NCBI GenBank assembly: GCA_035499355.1
Contig: DATJYZ010000201.1
Coordinates: 1-36,742, forward strand
Length of the DNA stretch: 36,742 nt
Reading direction: 5' to 3'
Source of the DNA: JAEUPI01 sp035499355
GTDB taxonomy: Bacteria > Pseudomonadota > Gammaproteobacteria > Burkholderiales > Burkholderiaceae_C
Below, in pieces: positions 17,394 through 27,595 of this stretch. The translations under genes were made by a program, and so were the position numbers. Each line of letters begins with the position of its first letter. Positions within the stretch are counted from its first letter, which is position 1. The notes under the pieces are model-generated. The model ran no database searches, had not been told where the DNA came from, and was given only the letters and a program-made list of their open reading frames with translations.

Positions 17394-18028
17394 GGCTGGG
17401 CCCGCTCGAGCCGCTGCGCCGGGGCTGGCTTCTGTACCACCTGGCCGATCCGCACTTCGCGTTCATGTACGACGCGCCGCCGAAGGACGAGTGGGTAACG
17501 CTGGACTGCGAGACCACCGGCCTCGATGTGCGGCGCGACCAGATCGTCTCCATCGGCGCGGTTCGCATCGTCGGCAACCGTCTGCTCACCAGTCAGCGGC
17601 TCGAACTGCTGGTGCGACCCGAACGCGCGCCGTCAGCCGGCAGCGTGCGCGTGCACCGCCTGCGCGAGCGCGACGTGGCCGCCGGCATGAAGCCGGAAGT
17701 CGCGATGCGCCGCCTGCTCGAGTTCATCGGCAGCCGCCCGCTGGTGGGGTACTACCTCGAGTTCGACGTCGCGATGATCAACCGCGAGATCTGGCCGATG
17801 CTCGGCGTGGGGCTGCCGCAGCCGAAGATCGAGGTGTCGGCGATGTACTACGACTACAAGAACCGGCTGCGGCCGGCGCACGAGCGCGACACGATGATCG
17901 ACCTGCGCTTCCAGACGATGATGACCGAACTCGCGCTGCCGACCTTCGAGGCGCACGACGCGCTCAACGATGCGGTGATGGCGGGCCTCGCGTTCGTCAA
18001 GCTGCGGCGCCTGCTGGGCGAAGCCTGA
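17390..18028 (+). CDS. DEDDh 3'-5' exonuclease (Pol III epsilon-like)
   Basis: A 212-residue exonuclease-domain protein. Motif I TLDCETTGLD, motif II YYLEFDVAM and motif III HDALNDAVM supply the DEDD residues, with the His typical of the DEDDh class. It is a stand-alone nuclease, not the replicative DnaQ, which has a different C terminus. GTG start overlaps the DUF294 stop by 4 bp, so the two proteins are made together; this pairing recurs next to actP in many proteobacteria (recollection). Whether the nuclease acts on RNA or DNA is not known. Confidence 0.9.
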   Translation: MRLGPLEPLRRGWLLYHLADPHFAFMYDAPPKDEWVTLDCETTGLDVRRDQIVSIGAVRIVGNRLLTSQRLELLVRPERAPSAGSVRVHRLRERDVAAGMKPEVAMRRLLEFIGSRPLVGYYLEFDVAMINREIWPMLGVGLPQPKIEVSAMYYDYKNRLRPAHERDTMIDLRFQTMMTELALPTFEAHDALNDAVMAGLAFVKLRRLLGEA

Positions 18029-18045
18029 GCGCCTCGCCCGCGCGC

Positions 18046-19011
18046 TCAGGTGTGACCGACGGCGCGCAGGAACTGCAGCAGCGCCTCGTTCACCGGCTGC
18101 GGGCGCTCCTGTTGCGTCCAGTGGCCACAACCCGGCAGCAGCAGCGTGCGCTGCAGCTGGGGTACCGCGGCCGGCATCGCCGCAATGGCCTTCTGCGCTG
18201 CTGGCGACATGATCACCGGATCGCGATCGCCGGCGATGAACAGCGCCGGCACGGTCACCTTGGCGCCGATGTACGGGGCCAGCAGTTCCCAGTTGCGGTC
18301 GATGTTGCGGTACCAGTTCAGCCCACCCCGGAAGCCGGTGCGCTCGAACTCGGCCACATAGAACTCGACGTCCTCGTCGCGCAGCCAGGCCGGCAACACC
18401 GCTGGAACGATGCGCGAGGCGACGAAGCCGCCGCCGCGCGGCACCATCATCAGCTGCTGCGCCGCCGAGGCGTCGCCCGACGCGCCGTACAGCAGCGCAG
18501 GGATCGTATGCCGAACGTCGCGGCTCAACTCCTGCTCGGCCGCGCCCGGCTGCTGAAAGTACAGCTGGTAGAACTCGCTGTCGTCGGTGCGCGGCATCGC
18601 GGTGGTCGGCTGCACCGGGCCGCGGCCGCGGAAAGGCACGCTGAGGGCGGTTACCCCGGCGAACAGGTCTGGCCGCAGCAGCGCGCAATGCCAGGCCACC
18701 GGGGCGCCCCAGTCGTGGCCGACCACCACGGCCCTCTGCGCGCCCAGGGCCTGCACCAGGCCAACGATGTCACCCACCAGATGCAGCAGCGTGTAGTCGG
18801 CGATTGCCTCGGGGGCGCTGGTCCGGCCGTAGCCACGCATGTCCGGCGCCACCGCGTGATAGCCGGCGTCCGCCAGCGCACGCAGCTGATGCCGCCACGA
18901 GTACCAGCTCTCGGGAAAGCCGTGGCACAGCACCACCAGCGGCCCCTCGCCTTGCTCGGCGAGGTGCATGCGAATGCCGTTGGCGTCGACGAAGCGATGG
19001 CTCAGTGACAT
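18046..19011 (-). CDS. Epoxide hydrolase-like alpha/beta hydrolase
   Basis: A 321-residue alpha/beta hydrolase. HGFPESWYSW (residues 30-39) gives the HGxP oxyanion motif, Asp100 in GHDWGAP is the nucleophile, and GCGHWTQQERP holds the catalytic His; GDRDPV is the acid region. The Asp nucleophile plus lid tyrosines (FYQLYF, NWYRN) favour soluble epoxide hydrolase over esterase or haloalkane dehalogenase. Follows the lipase-like gene by 3 bp, so co-transcribed with it. Convergent with the exonuclease gene, 17 bp apart. Confidence 0.88.
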   Translation of the reverse strand: MSLSHRFVDANGIRMHLAEQGEGPLVVLCHGFPESWYSWRHQLRALADAGYHAVAPDMRGYGRTSAPEAIADYTLLHLVGDIVGLVQALGAQRAVVVGHDWGAPVAWHCALLRPDLFAGVTALSVPFRGRGPVQPTTAMPRTDDSEFYQLYFQQPGAAEQELSRDVRHTIPALLYGASGDASAAQQLMMVPRGGGFVASRIVPAVLPAWLRDEDVEFYVAEFERTGFRGGLNWYRNIDRNWELLAPYIGAKVTVPALFIAGDRDPVIMSPAAQKAIAAMPAAVPQLQRTLLLPGCGHWTQQERPQPVNEALLQFLRAVGHT

Positions 19012-19014
19012 CCG

Positions 19015-19833
19015 TCAGGCCGCAGTCGGCGGCTCCGCGTGCTTGAAGAACCAGCGCCGAGCACCGCCGGCGTCGAAGCGCCGCCAGTTCTTCGGGTCTT
19101 GCCGCAGGCGGTCGGCCACCGCGTACAGCGCCAGCGGGTTGAGGCCCATGCCAACGTGGCTGGCCGACGTGATCTCGATGTTCTCGGTGTGCGGCAGTAC
19201 CTCGTTGACGCTGCAGTGCCAGGCCACCACGCCATCGGTGCGCGAAAAGATCGACGTGGTCGGCACGGGCGGCGCCACGCGCAACTGCTGGCGCAGCGTC
19301 GGGTTGTCGTGCACCGACTGTCCGCTGACGAACTCGTAGACCCGCCACGCGTTGGTGTCGCGGGGGTGTCCGGCGAACGGCGAGCCGAGCGTGATCACGC
19401 AGCGCACGTGATCGGGCGTTTCCTTGGCGAGTTCGCGCGCGTAGACGCCGCCGAGGCTCCAGCCGACGAGGCTCACCGCGCGTCCGTGACGGTCGGCCAA
19501 CCGCCTCAGCCGGTCGCGGCAGGCATGCAGCACCCCGTGACGCGGCCCGAAATTGAAGCCCTGCTTCCAGGCATGGGTCCAGTGTCCGCGTCGCCGCAGG
19601 AAGGCGCGCAGCGGCGCGGTGCTGAAGTCCGACGCGCCGAGACCGGGAAACACCAGCACCGGATGACCATCGCCGTCGGGCAGCCGATTGAGCCAGGGTG
19701 TCGCCATCGCCAACGCGGCGGCCTCCCATGGCGCCCTCGCCTCCAGCAGCATCAGCAACGCCCCGGGCGCGTCACCGCGATGATCGTCGACCGGGGATTT
19801 CATGGGCCACGCGAGGTTGGGCTGTGTGTTCAT
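19015..19833 (-). CDS. Alpha/beta hydrolase, lipase-like
   Basis: A 272-residue protein. VLVFPGLGASDFST (about 59-72) is the oxyanion strand-loop and Ser126 in LVGWSLGGVYAREL is the nucleophile; His is expected in SASHVGMGLNP (about residue 230). No signal peptide, so cytoplasmic. Related to PGAP1/triacylglycerol-lipase-like hydrolases; substrate unknown. First gene of a two-gene minus-strand unit with the epoxide hydrolase. Confidence 0.82.
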   Translation of the reverse strand: MNTQPNLAWPMKSPVDDHRGDAPGALLMLLEARAPWEAAALAMATPWLNRLPDGDGHPVLVFPGLGASDFSTAPLRAFLRRRGHWTHAWKQGFNFGPRHGVLHACRDRLRRLADRHGRAVSLVGWSLGGVYARELAKETPDHVRCVITLGSPFAGHPRDTNAWRVYEFVSGQSVHDNPTLRQQLRVAPPVPTTSIFSRTDGVVAWHCSVNEVLPHTENIEITSASHVGMGLNPLALYAVADRLRQDPKNWRRFDAGGARRWFFKHAEPPTAA

Positions 19834-19913
19834 CGGGCGCTTCGAGCGACCTCTCGCAACGACGAGGGTCCGATCGTACCCAGGCGATCATCGCCGAGGC
19901 TGGAGGGGTGTCC

Positions 19914-20489
19914 CTAGCGCCGAGGGTTCGTGCCGATGGGAGAAACGATGGCTTTTGCACACGCGGCGAGGTCATCGTAGACCGCATCGGCCATGGGACC
20001 GTCGCTATCGCGCAGCGGCTGCCCGCTGCGCACCAGCAGGCAGCGCCCGACTTCGGCGGCGCGGCCTGCCTGCACGTCGGACAGCCTGTCGCCGACCATC
20101 ACGCTCGCCTGCAGGTCGAGCGACAACTCGTGCGCAGCCCGCAACAGCATGCCGGGCGCGGGCTTGCGGCAGTCGCACCGTCGCCGGTACTGCACCACCG
20201 TGGCATCGGGCAGGTGCGGACAGTGCAGCACGGCGTCGAGCCGCACGCCATGGGCAGCGAGCTGCGCGCGCATGTGGGTGGTGAAGCGCTGGTAGTCGTC
20301 GTCGGTGTACAGCCCGCGCGCGATGCCGCTCTGGTTGGTCACCACCACCAGGCGCCAGCCGTCGTGCTGCAGCAGCGACAGGCCTTGCGCGCTGCCGGGA
20401 ACGAGCTGGAAGTCCTCGATGCGATGGGTGTAGCCGCTGTCGACGGTGATCACGCCGTCGCGATCCAGAAAAACGGCGCGCTCAGCCAC
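19914..20489 (-). CDS. gmhB: D-glycero-beta-D-manno-heptose 1,7-bisphosphate 7-phosphatase
   Basis: A 191-residue HAD-superfamily phosphatase. FLDRDGVI carries the nucleophile and acid Asp, VVTNQSG is motif II, KPAPGM motif III and GDRLSDVQAG motif IV. A structural zinc site is visible as CPH then CDCRKP, as in E. coli GmhB. Removes the 7-phosphate during ADP-heptose synthesis. The GTG at 20489 puts the usual short N terminus right before the HAD motif and overlaps the rfaE2 stop by 8 bp; a longer frame to 20558 runs inside rfaE2 and was rejected. Confidence 0.92.
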   Translation of the reverse strand: MAERAVFLDRDGVITVDSGYTHRIEDFQLVPGSAQGLSLLQHDGWRLVVVTNQSGIARGLYTDDDYQRFTTHMRAQLAAHGVRLDAVLHCPHLPDATVVQYRRRCDCRKPAPGMLLRAAHELSLDLQASVMVGDRLSDVQAGRAAEVGRCLLVRSGQPLRDSDGPMADAVYDDLAACAKAIVSPIGTNPRR

Positions 20490-20955
20490 CGCGGATGCGC
20501 TCGACCAGACGCGTCGTCGAGTAGCCCTCGACGAACGGGATGGCCACGGCGCGGCCACCCCAGCTGCGCACCAGCGCCGTCTCGCGCAGGGTCTCGATGT
20601 CGTAGTCGCCGCCCTTGACGTAGACGTCGGGCCGCACGCGCTCGATCAACTCGCACGGCGTGGATTCGTCGAACAGCGCGACGAAGTCCACCGCCTGCAG
20701 CGCGGCCACGACGCAGGCGCGATCGGCTTCGGCGTTGAGCGGTCGCTGCGGTCCCTTGCCCAGGCGCCGTGCCGACGCATCGCTGTTGACGCCGACCAGC
20801 AGCGCTGCACCGAGGGCGCGCGCCTGCGCCAGGTACGTCACGTGGCCGCGATGCAGCACGTCGAACACACCGTTGGTGAACACCAGCGGGCGCGGCCAGG
20901 CGGTGCGAGTCACCTGTTCGGGGCTGAGGATCTTGCTGGACGGCAGCGGCGGCAC
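20482..20955 (-). CDS. rfaE2: D-glycero-beta-D-manno-heptose 1-phosphate adenylyltransferase
   Basis: About 157 residues, corresponding to the C-terminal nucleotidyltransferase half of E. coli HldE as a separate protein. FTNGVFDVLHRGHVTYLAQA contains the HxGH adenylyl-transfer motif; VKGGDYD and STTRLVERI close the domain. Makes ADP-heptose from heptose 1-phosphate and ATP. The start is uncertain: GTG at 20955 keeps the conserved KILS segment; GTG at 20913 is an alternative. A longer frame to 21267 is antisense to gmhA and was rejected. Divergent from gmhA with 43 bp between. Confidence 0.92.
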   Translation of the reverse strand: MPPLPSSKILSPEQVTRTAWPRPLVFTNGVFDVLHRGHVTYLAQARALGAALLVGVNSDASARRLGKGPQRPLNAEADRACVVAALQAVDFVALFDESTPCELIERVRPDVYVKGGDYDIETLRETALVRSWGGRAVAIPFVEGYSTTRLVERIRGG

Positions 20956-20998
20956 AATGCGGGGGCTTGCGGCCGCGACGGCCGACGAAGGACGTGCG

Positions 20999-21565
20999 TT
21001 GAGTCTACCCTTTGCCCAGCACCTGACGCAGCATCGCGAGCTGTTCGCTCGCCTCGACGCGATGGCGCCCGACGTGGCCCGTGCCGCGCAGCGCCTGAGC
21101 GACGCGCTGCGCGCCGGCGGCAAGGTGATGTTCTGCGGCAATGGCGGCTCGGCCGCGGACAGCCAGCACCTCGCCTCGGAGCTCACCGGCCGCTTCGTCA
21201 ACGACCGCCGGCCGTTGGCCGGCCTGGCGCTGTCGACCGACAGTTCGGCACTGACCTGCATCGCCAACGACTACGCGTTCGATCAGGTGTTCGAGCGCCA
21301 GCTGCGCGGGCTCGGCCGCAAGGGCGATGCCCTGGTGGCGATCTCGACCTCGGGCAAGTCGCCCAACGTGCTGCGTGCGGTGCACGCGGCGCGCGAGCTC
21401 GGCATCGGCGTGATCGGGTTGCTCGGCCGTGACGGCGGGCCGCTGAAGCCGCTGTGCGACGTGGCGCTGGTGGTGCCCAGCGACACCACCGCGCGCATCC
21501 AGGAGGCGCACATCTTCATCGGCCACACGCTGTGCGCGCTGGTCGAGGAGTCGCTCGGCTTCTGA
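20999..21565 (+). CDS. gmhA: Phosphoheptose isomerase
   Basis: A 188-residue SIS-fold enzyme converting sedoheptulose 7-phosphate to D-glycero-D-manno-heptose 7-phosphate. FCGNGGSAADSQHLASELTGRF and ISTSGKSPNV are the sugar-phosphate binding loops; RIQEAHIFIGH holds catalytic residues. I chose the TTG at 20999 because AAGGA lies six bases upstream and the resulting N terminus matches the family length; the frame upstream of it is antisense to rfaE2. It is the only plus-strand gene in the heptose cluster. Confidence 0.93.
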   Translation: MSLPFAQHLTQHRELFARLDAMAPDVARAAQRLSDALRAGGKVMFCGNGGSAADSQHLASELTGRFVNDRRPLAGLALSTDSSALTCIANDYAFDQVFERQLRGLGRKGDALVAISTSGKSPNVLRAVHAARELGIGVIGLLGRDGGPLKPLCDVALVVPSDTTARIQEAHIFIGHTLCALVEESLGF

Positions 21566-21569
21566 CGGG

Positions 21570-22568
21570 TCAGCCTGCCGGCTGCTCTGCCAGCCAGCGC
21601 ACGTAGCGCCGAACGCCGGCGGCGACATCGGCGAACACGTGGTCGCAGCCGGCCGCGCGCAGCGCGCCCAGATCGGCCTGCGTGAAGCACTGGTACTTGC
21701 CGACCAGCGCGGCGGGAAAGTCGATGTACTCGACCACGCCGCGGGAGATCATCTCCTCCAGCGTCAGCGGTGCTTCGCCGCCACGCTCGCGCCAGCCGTT
21801 GACCACGGCGTTCGCGACGTCGTTGAACGGCTGTGCGCGGCCGCTGCCGACGTTGAAGATGCCCTTGGCGCCACCGTGCTGCAGGAACCACAGGTTGACG
21901 GCCACCACGTCGTCGACGCTGACGAAGTCGCGCACCTGCATGCCGGGGCCGTAGCCACCGTAGGCGCCGAACAGTCGTACACGGCCCTCGTCGCGGTATT
22001 GCGCGCTGTGGTGGAACGCCACCGACGCCATGCGACCCTTGTGCTGCTCGTGCGGTCCGTACACGTTGAAGTAGCGAAGACCGACCACCTGGGCGCCGTT
22101 GCCGCCCAACGCGCGTCGCACCACCTGATCGGTGAGCAGCTTCGAGTAGCCGTAGACGTTGAGCGGTCGCTCGTGCTCGGGTGATTCGCGAAACACCGAG
22201 CTGCCGCCGTACACCGCGGCCGACGAGGCATAGATCAGCCGCGTGCCCTGCGCCTGACAGACGTCGAGCAGGTCTTTCGTACAGCGGTAGTTCTGCGCCA
22301 TCATCAGCTGGCCGTCGTGTTCCATCGTGTCGGAGCACGCGCCCTGGTGCAGCACGACTTCGATGCGGCCGAACTCGCCGCGCGCGAAGCGCGCATAGAA
22401 CTCACCCTTGTCGAAGTAGTCGGCGATGCGTGCGCCCAGCAGGTTGGCGTACTTCGCGCCGTGCGTCAGGTCGTCGACGGCGACGATGTCGTCGATCCCC
22501 ACCGCGTTGAGGCCGCGTAGAAGGTTGGCGCCGACCATGCCGGCGGCGCCGGTGACGACCACCCTCAT
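21570..22568 (-). CDS. hldD: ADP-L-glycero-D-manno-heptose 6-epimerase
   Basis: A 332-residue short-chain dehydrogenase-type epimerase. VVVTGAAGMVGANLLRGL is the NADP-binding glycine motif; YASSAAVYG and YGYSK supply the catalytic Ser/Tyr/Lys. Converts ADP-D,D-heptose to the L,D form used in the lipopolysaccharide inner core. ATG at 22568 has GAGGGG five bases upstream; an ATG six codons earlier was rejected. Convergent with gmhA (4-bp gap), 70 bp after rfaE1. Confidence 0.95.
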   Translation of the reverse strand: MRVVVTGAAGMVGANLLRGLNAVGIDDIVAVDDLTHGAKYANLLGARIADYFDKGEFYARFARGEFGRIEVVLHQGACSDTMEHDGQLMMAQNYRCTKDLLDVCQAQGTRLIYASSAAVYGGSSVFRESPEHERPLNVYGYSKLLTDQVVRRALGGNGAQVVGLRYFNVYGPHEQHKGRMASVAFHHSAQYRDEGRVRLFGAYGGYGPGMQVRDFVSVDDVVAVNLWFLQHGGAKGIFNVGSGRAQPFNDVANAVVNGWRERGGEAPLTLEEMISRGVVEYIDFPAALVGKYQCFTQADLGALRAAGCDHVFADVAAGVRRYVRWLAEQPAG

Positions 22569-22638
22569 GGGGGCCCCTCGGCGCATCGCGCCATCGCCGC
22601 GAGGGAGCGTGAGCGACTCGGCAGCAGGCCGCCACGGC

Positions 22639-23574
22639 TCACGGGAACAGCTCCTCGTAGGTGACGCTGGCCGTGCCGAAGCGGCTCACCACGATACCGG
22701 CGGCGCGGTTGGCGATCGGCACGGCCTCGCGCGGGGTGAGGCCGGCGGCGAGCATCGCTGCCATCGTCGCGATCACCGTGTCGCCGGCGCCGGTGACGTC
22801 GAACACCTGGCGCGCCTGTGCAGCAACGTGCAACGCGCCCTGGGCGTCGAACAGCGTCATGCCCTCCTCCGAGCGTGTGAGCAGGAGGTTGTCGATGCGG
22901 TGATCGCTGCGCAGTCGAGTTGCCAAACCAGCGAGCTGTTGGTCGCCGTCCCAGGGCCCCATCGCGAGCGACAGCTCGTTGCGATTGGGCGTGATGACGC
23001 TGGCGCCGGCGTAGCGCGCGAAGTCGCGCCCCTTGGGGTCGACCAGCACGGGCTTGCCCGCACCGCGCGCCAATTCGATCATGCGCCCGATGTGCGTCAG
23101 ACCGCCTTTGCCGTAGTCGGAGAACAGCACGGCGTCGTGTCCAGGCAGCGCGCGCTCGAAGTCGCCCAGCATCTGCGCCAGCAGTTCGTGGTCGGGGCGG
23201 TTCTCGAAATCGACGCGCAGCAGTTGCTGCGAGCGGCCGACGACGCGCAGCTTGATGGTCGTGCGCAGTGCCGGATCCTGACCGACCACGCGCTGGACGT
23301 CTTCCTGCTCCAGCAGTCGCGCGAGTGCGCGCGCCGGCTCGTCGTCGCCCATCACGGTGAGCAGGGTGGCGCCGGCGCCGAGCCTGCGCACGTTGAGTGC
23401 GACGTTGGCGGCGCCGCCGAGCCGCTCTTCCTCACGCTGCACCAGCACCACGGGCACCGGTGCCTCGGGTGAGATGCGGTCGACCGCACCGAACCAGTAG
23501 CGGTCGAGCATCGCGTCACCCACCACCAGCACGCGGGCAGCCTCGAGGCGGGCGCGGGTCATCGGGTTCGTCAT
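22639..23574 (-). CDS. rfaE1: D-glycero-beta-D-manno-heptose-7-phosphate kinase
   Basis: A 311-residue PfkB-family sugar kinase equivalent to the N-terminal half of E. coli HldE. GGAANVALNVRRLGA is the substrate-binding signature, DYGKGGL and DPKGRDF the middle region, and DVTGAGDT the anion-hole/catalytic-base motif. Adds the 1-phosphate that the GmhB/RfaE2 steps need. ATG at 23574 overlaps the GT9 stop (ATGA); ATG four codons later is an alternative. Confidence 0.94.
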   Translation of the reverse strand: MTNPMTRARLEAARVLVVGDAMLDRYWFGAVDRISPEAPVPVVLVQREEERLGGAANVALNVRRLGAGATLLTVMGDDEPARALARLLEQEDVQRVVGQDPALRTTIKLRVVGRSQQLLRVDFENRPDHELLAQMLGDFERALPGHDAVLFSDYGKGGLTHIGRMIELARGAGKPVLVDPKGRDFARYAGASVITPNRNELSLAMGPWDGDQQLAGLATRLRSDHRIDNLLLTRSEEGMTLFDAQGALHVAAQARQVFDVTGAGDTVIATMAAMLAAGLTPREAVPIANRAAGIVVSRFGTASVTYEELFP

Positions 23575-24686
23575 GGCGCCGCGATGATGCCTGAAGGCGC
23601 AACCACGCCGCGCGGTGGCAGCGAGCGCCAGGCGCTGAGCACCTCGTCGACGCCGATGCTCATCACCACGGCGCCCGGCGTCAGCGCGCGCGGCCCGAGA
23701 GCGACCACGTGGCCGCTGGGAGAGCGTGGCTTCCAGCGTGCCCATCCCGCGCTCCCGTACAGCACGACGAGCGGACAATCCATCGCGCCGGCGATGTGCG
23801 CGGGGCCGGTGTCGACTGAGATCATGCTGTGAGCGACCGCGGTCAGCGCCACCAGGCGTTGCAGCGTCGGCTGCATCGCCGCGATGTTGACGACGCGGCC
23901 GCCGGTCGGCGGCGCGCCCGCAGCCTCGACGATCTCCTGGGTCAGCCGCGCTTCGCGGCCGGAACCGCACACCAGCACAGCGGCACCGGGCACCTCGGTG
24001 GCGACGGCGCGCGCCACGGCACCCCAGCGCTCGGCGGGCCAGTGCTTGTCATGGGTCAGCGTCGCGATGCGGCCGCGCTTGTGGGTCTTCTTGTGGCCAG
24101 GCTGCAGCAGCACGAGCGGCCGGCCGTCCAGGGCATGCCGTTGCAGCCAGTCGCGCGTCTGCGTGTGCCACTCGGGCGGCACGTGCAGGCGCGGGCGCGC
24201 GGGCACCGGCGGGCGTCGCGCGGGGCCGGGCACCGCGGCCGCATCGAGCTGCGCGACCTCGAGCCACCAGTCCGCCCAGTGCGCCTCGTTGCCCGGCCAG
24301 TGGTTCCACGCGCGCACCAGCCGGTCCTCGGGCACGCCGGCACGTTGCACGATCCGATCGGCATAGACGTCGGGGTCGCACAGGTAGATCGGCCCCCGTT
24401 GCGCACGCAGCCACGCCTGCGCCGACCAGCGCGAAGGCGTCATCCAGAACGGCGTGCGGCGGCTCCACACCAGACGGAGCTCCGACACGGCCGGGTCGGC
24501 CTGCAGCAGCAAGGGTGTCCACGCGCCCGAGGCCAACAGATGCACGGGCTTGCCGTAGCGTTGCCAGAGCGCCTCGAGCAGCACGGTCAGCAACACCAGG
24601 TCGCCGACCGCCGGGAACCGCAGCACCACCGGCGCGTCGGGGTCACCGGTGCGGGGTGAATGCAGGTCGGCGTGGCGAAACGGCAT
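23571..24686 (-). CDS. GT9-family glycosyltransferase (heptosyltransferase-like)
   Basis: A 371-residue GT-B enzyme. VVLRFPAVGDLVLLT is the N-terminal GT9 motif and SVDTGPAHIAGAMDCPLVVLYG the C-terminal donor-site motif; LLQPGHKKTHKR lies at the interdomain ADP-sugar side. GT9 members WaaC/WaaF/WaaQ add ADP-heptose to the inner core, and the neighbours make that donor, so heptosyltransferase is the best guess; which position it modifies is not clear. Co-transcribed with rfaE1. Confidence 0.88.
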   Translation of the reverse strand: MPFRHADLHSPRTGDPDAPVVLRFPAVGDLVLLTVLLEALWQRYGKPVHLLASGAWTPLLLQADPAVSELRLVWSRRTPFWMTPSRWSAQAWLRAQRGPIYLCDPDVYADRIVQRAGVPEDRLVRAWNHWPGNEAHWADWWLEVAQLDAAAVPGPARRPPVPARPRLHVPPEWHTQTRDWLQRHALDGRPLVLLQPGHKKTHKRGRIATLTHDKHWPAERWGAVARAVATEVPGAAVLVCGSGREARLTQEIVEAAGAPPTGGRVVNIAAMQPTLQRLVALTAVAHSMISVDTGPAHIAGAMDCPLVVLYGSAGWARWKPRSPSGHVVALGPRALTPGAVVMSIGVDEVLSAWRSLPPRGVVAPSGIIAAP

Positions 24687-24732
24687 GGCGGATGCGCGGC
24701 GCGCGTCGCCGCCGCCGATCGAGCGCCGCAGT

Positions 24733-25689
24733 CTAGCCGCGGGCGGCTGCGGCCATGGCGCGTCGACTGCGCAGCGCCAGCAGCTCGTTGCCCACCAGCG
24801 CTGCCAGCACCAGTGTGCCGCCGGTGAGCGCGGCGTGGCCGGGGGCCTCGCCGGCGCCGAGCCACGCCCACGTGACGCCGAAGATCACCTCGAGCAGCGC
24901 CAGCAGCGCGATCTCGGGACCTGGGAGCACGCGGCTCAGCCACACCGCGAGCAGGCATGGGATCGACAACTGCACCACGCCGAGCAGGGCCAGCAGCGCC
25001 AGATCATGTCCCGACGTGCGCAGCGGCCATGCCAGTGGCAGCGTGATCAGCGACGACAGCACACCCCCGATCCACACCGCGGGCAGCATGTCGTGCGCGG
25101 GCTCGTCGGGATCGGCGTCGCCGTGCGAGATGTGCTGCAACAGCGTCCAGTTGGCCGCACCGGCCAGCGGCACCGCCAGCGCCACCGCCATGCCAGCCAA
25201 CGCGCCCGAACCGAGCTGCATCTCGCGGCCGAACATCCAGCCGATGCCGACGCCGGCCACCGCGATCGCGGTCCAGGTGCGATGCGGCAGCTTGTGGTGC
25301 AGCACGATGCGCGCGAACACGGCAGTCACCAGCGGGGCGATGGCCAAGGTGACCAGCACGTTGGCCACCGTGGTCAGCGTGATCGCCACCATGAATGCGG
25401 TGAACATCACCGCCCAGCACAGGCCCGACACCCACAGCGGCCAGCGCGCGCGCAGCACTTCGCGCCACCACGACGCACCGCGCATCGCCGACAGGCCGAT
25501 CGACAGCGCCGCGACGGTGAAGGCGCTGCGCCAGAACGTGACCTCGAAGCTCTCGGCGCCCTGCAGGTGGCGCGTCACCACGCCGGCGATGCTCCACATC
25601 AGCGTGACGAGCACCATCAGGAACACCGCCCGCGAATGACTCATGGCCCTGAATTCAGAGGGCCGCGCAGCGGCCCGGGCGTTCATCAT
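24733..25689 (-). CDS. EamA/DMT family transporter
   Basis: A 318-residue inner-membrane protein with about ten helices in two EamA repeats; FWRSAFTVAAL and the repeat-ending LLALLEVIFGVTWAWLGAGE are typical. ATG at 25689 has a GAGGGGG run eight bases upstream, which is itself the 3' arm of a hairpin (25696-25714), so pairing could limit initiation; ATG at 25644 is an alternative. Substrate unknown; paralogue of the EamA gene at 11251. Confidence 0.87.
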   Translation of the reverse strand: MMNARAAARPSEFRAMSHSRAVFLMVLVTLMWSIAGVVTRHLQGAESFEVTFWRSAFTVAALSIGLSAMRGASWWREVLRARWPLWVSGLCWAVMFTAFMVAITLTTVANVLVTLAIAPLVTAVFARIVLHHKLPHRTWTAIAVAGVGIGWMFGREMQLGSGALAGMAVALAVPLAGAANWTLLQHISHGDADPDEPAHDMLPAVWIGGVLSSLITLPLAWPLRTSGHDLALLALLGVVQLSIPCLLAVWLSRVLPGPEIALLALLEVIFGVTWAWLGAGEAPGHAALTGGTLVLAALVGNELLALRSRRAMAAAARG

Positions 25690-25695
25690 GCTGAA

Positions 25696-25740
25696 GCCCC
25701 CTCACGGAGGGGGCGCGGGGGAGCGCAAGGAGGGACGCAG
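25696..25740 (-). repeat. Burkholderiales-type intergenic repeat, degenerate copy
   Basis: Hairpin GCCCCCTC (25696-25703), loop ACG, GAGGGGGC (25707-25714), followed on the plus strand by a run containing GGGAGCGCAAGGAGGGACGC. Read on the minus strand it has the order CGTCCCTCC - GCGCT - GCCCCCT - GAGGGGGCT, the same layout as the copy at 28909-28947. Intergenic palindromes of this kind are common in Burkholderiales genomes (recollection). Confidence 0.55.
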
Positions 25741-25758
25741 CCGAGGCATTCGGCTGCG
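25736..25758 (-). terminator. Hairpin after typA, likely terminator
   Basis: A 9-bp perfect stem (25736-25744 with 25750-25758) with a 5-nt loop, 12 bp downstream of the typA stop. There is no T tract, so termination may be partial. It is the best candidate for the end of the rimP-typA operon. Confidence 0.45.
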
Positions 25759-25770
25759 CAGTCGTCTCTG

Positions 25771-27588
<1,818 letters not shown>

Positions 27589-27595
27589 GGGTCGT

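Noticed and set aside
20956..21267. Long N-terminal extension of RfaE2
   Set aside because: Lies antisense to gmhA, whose motifs are clear; the RfaE2 domain begins just before KILS.
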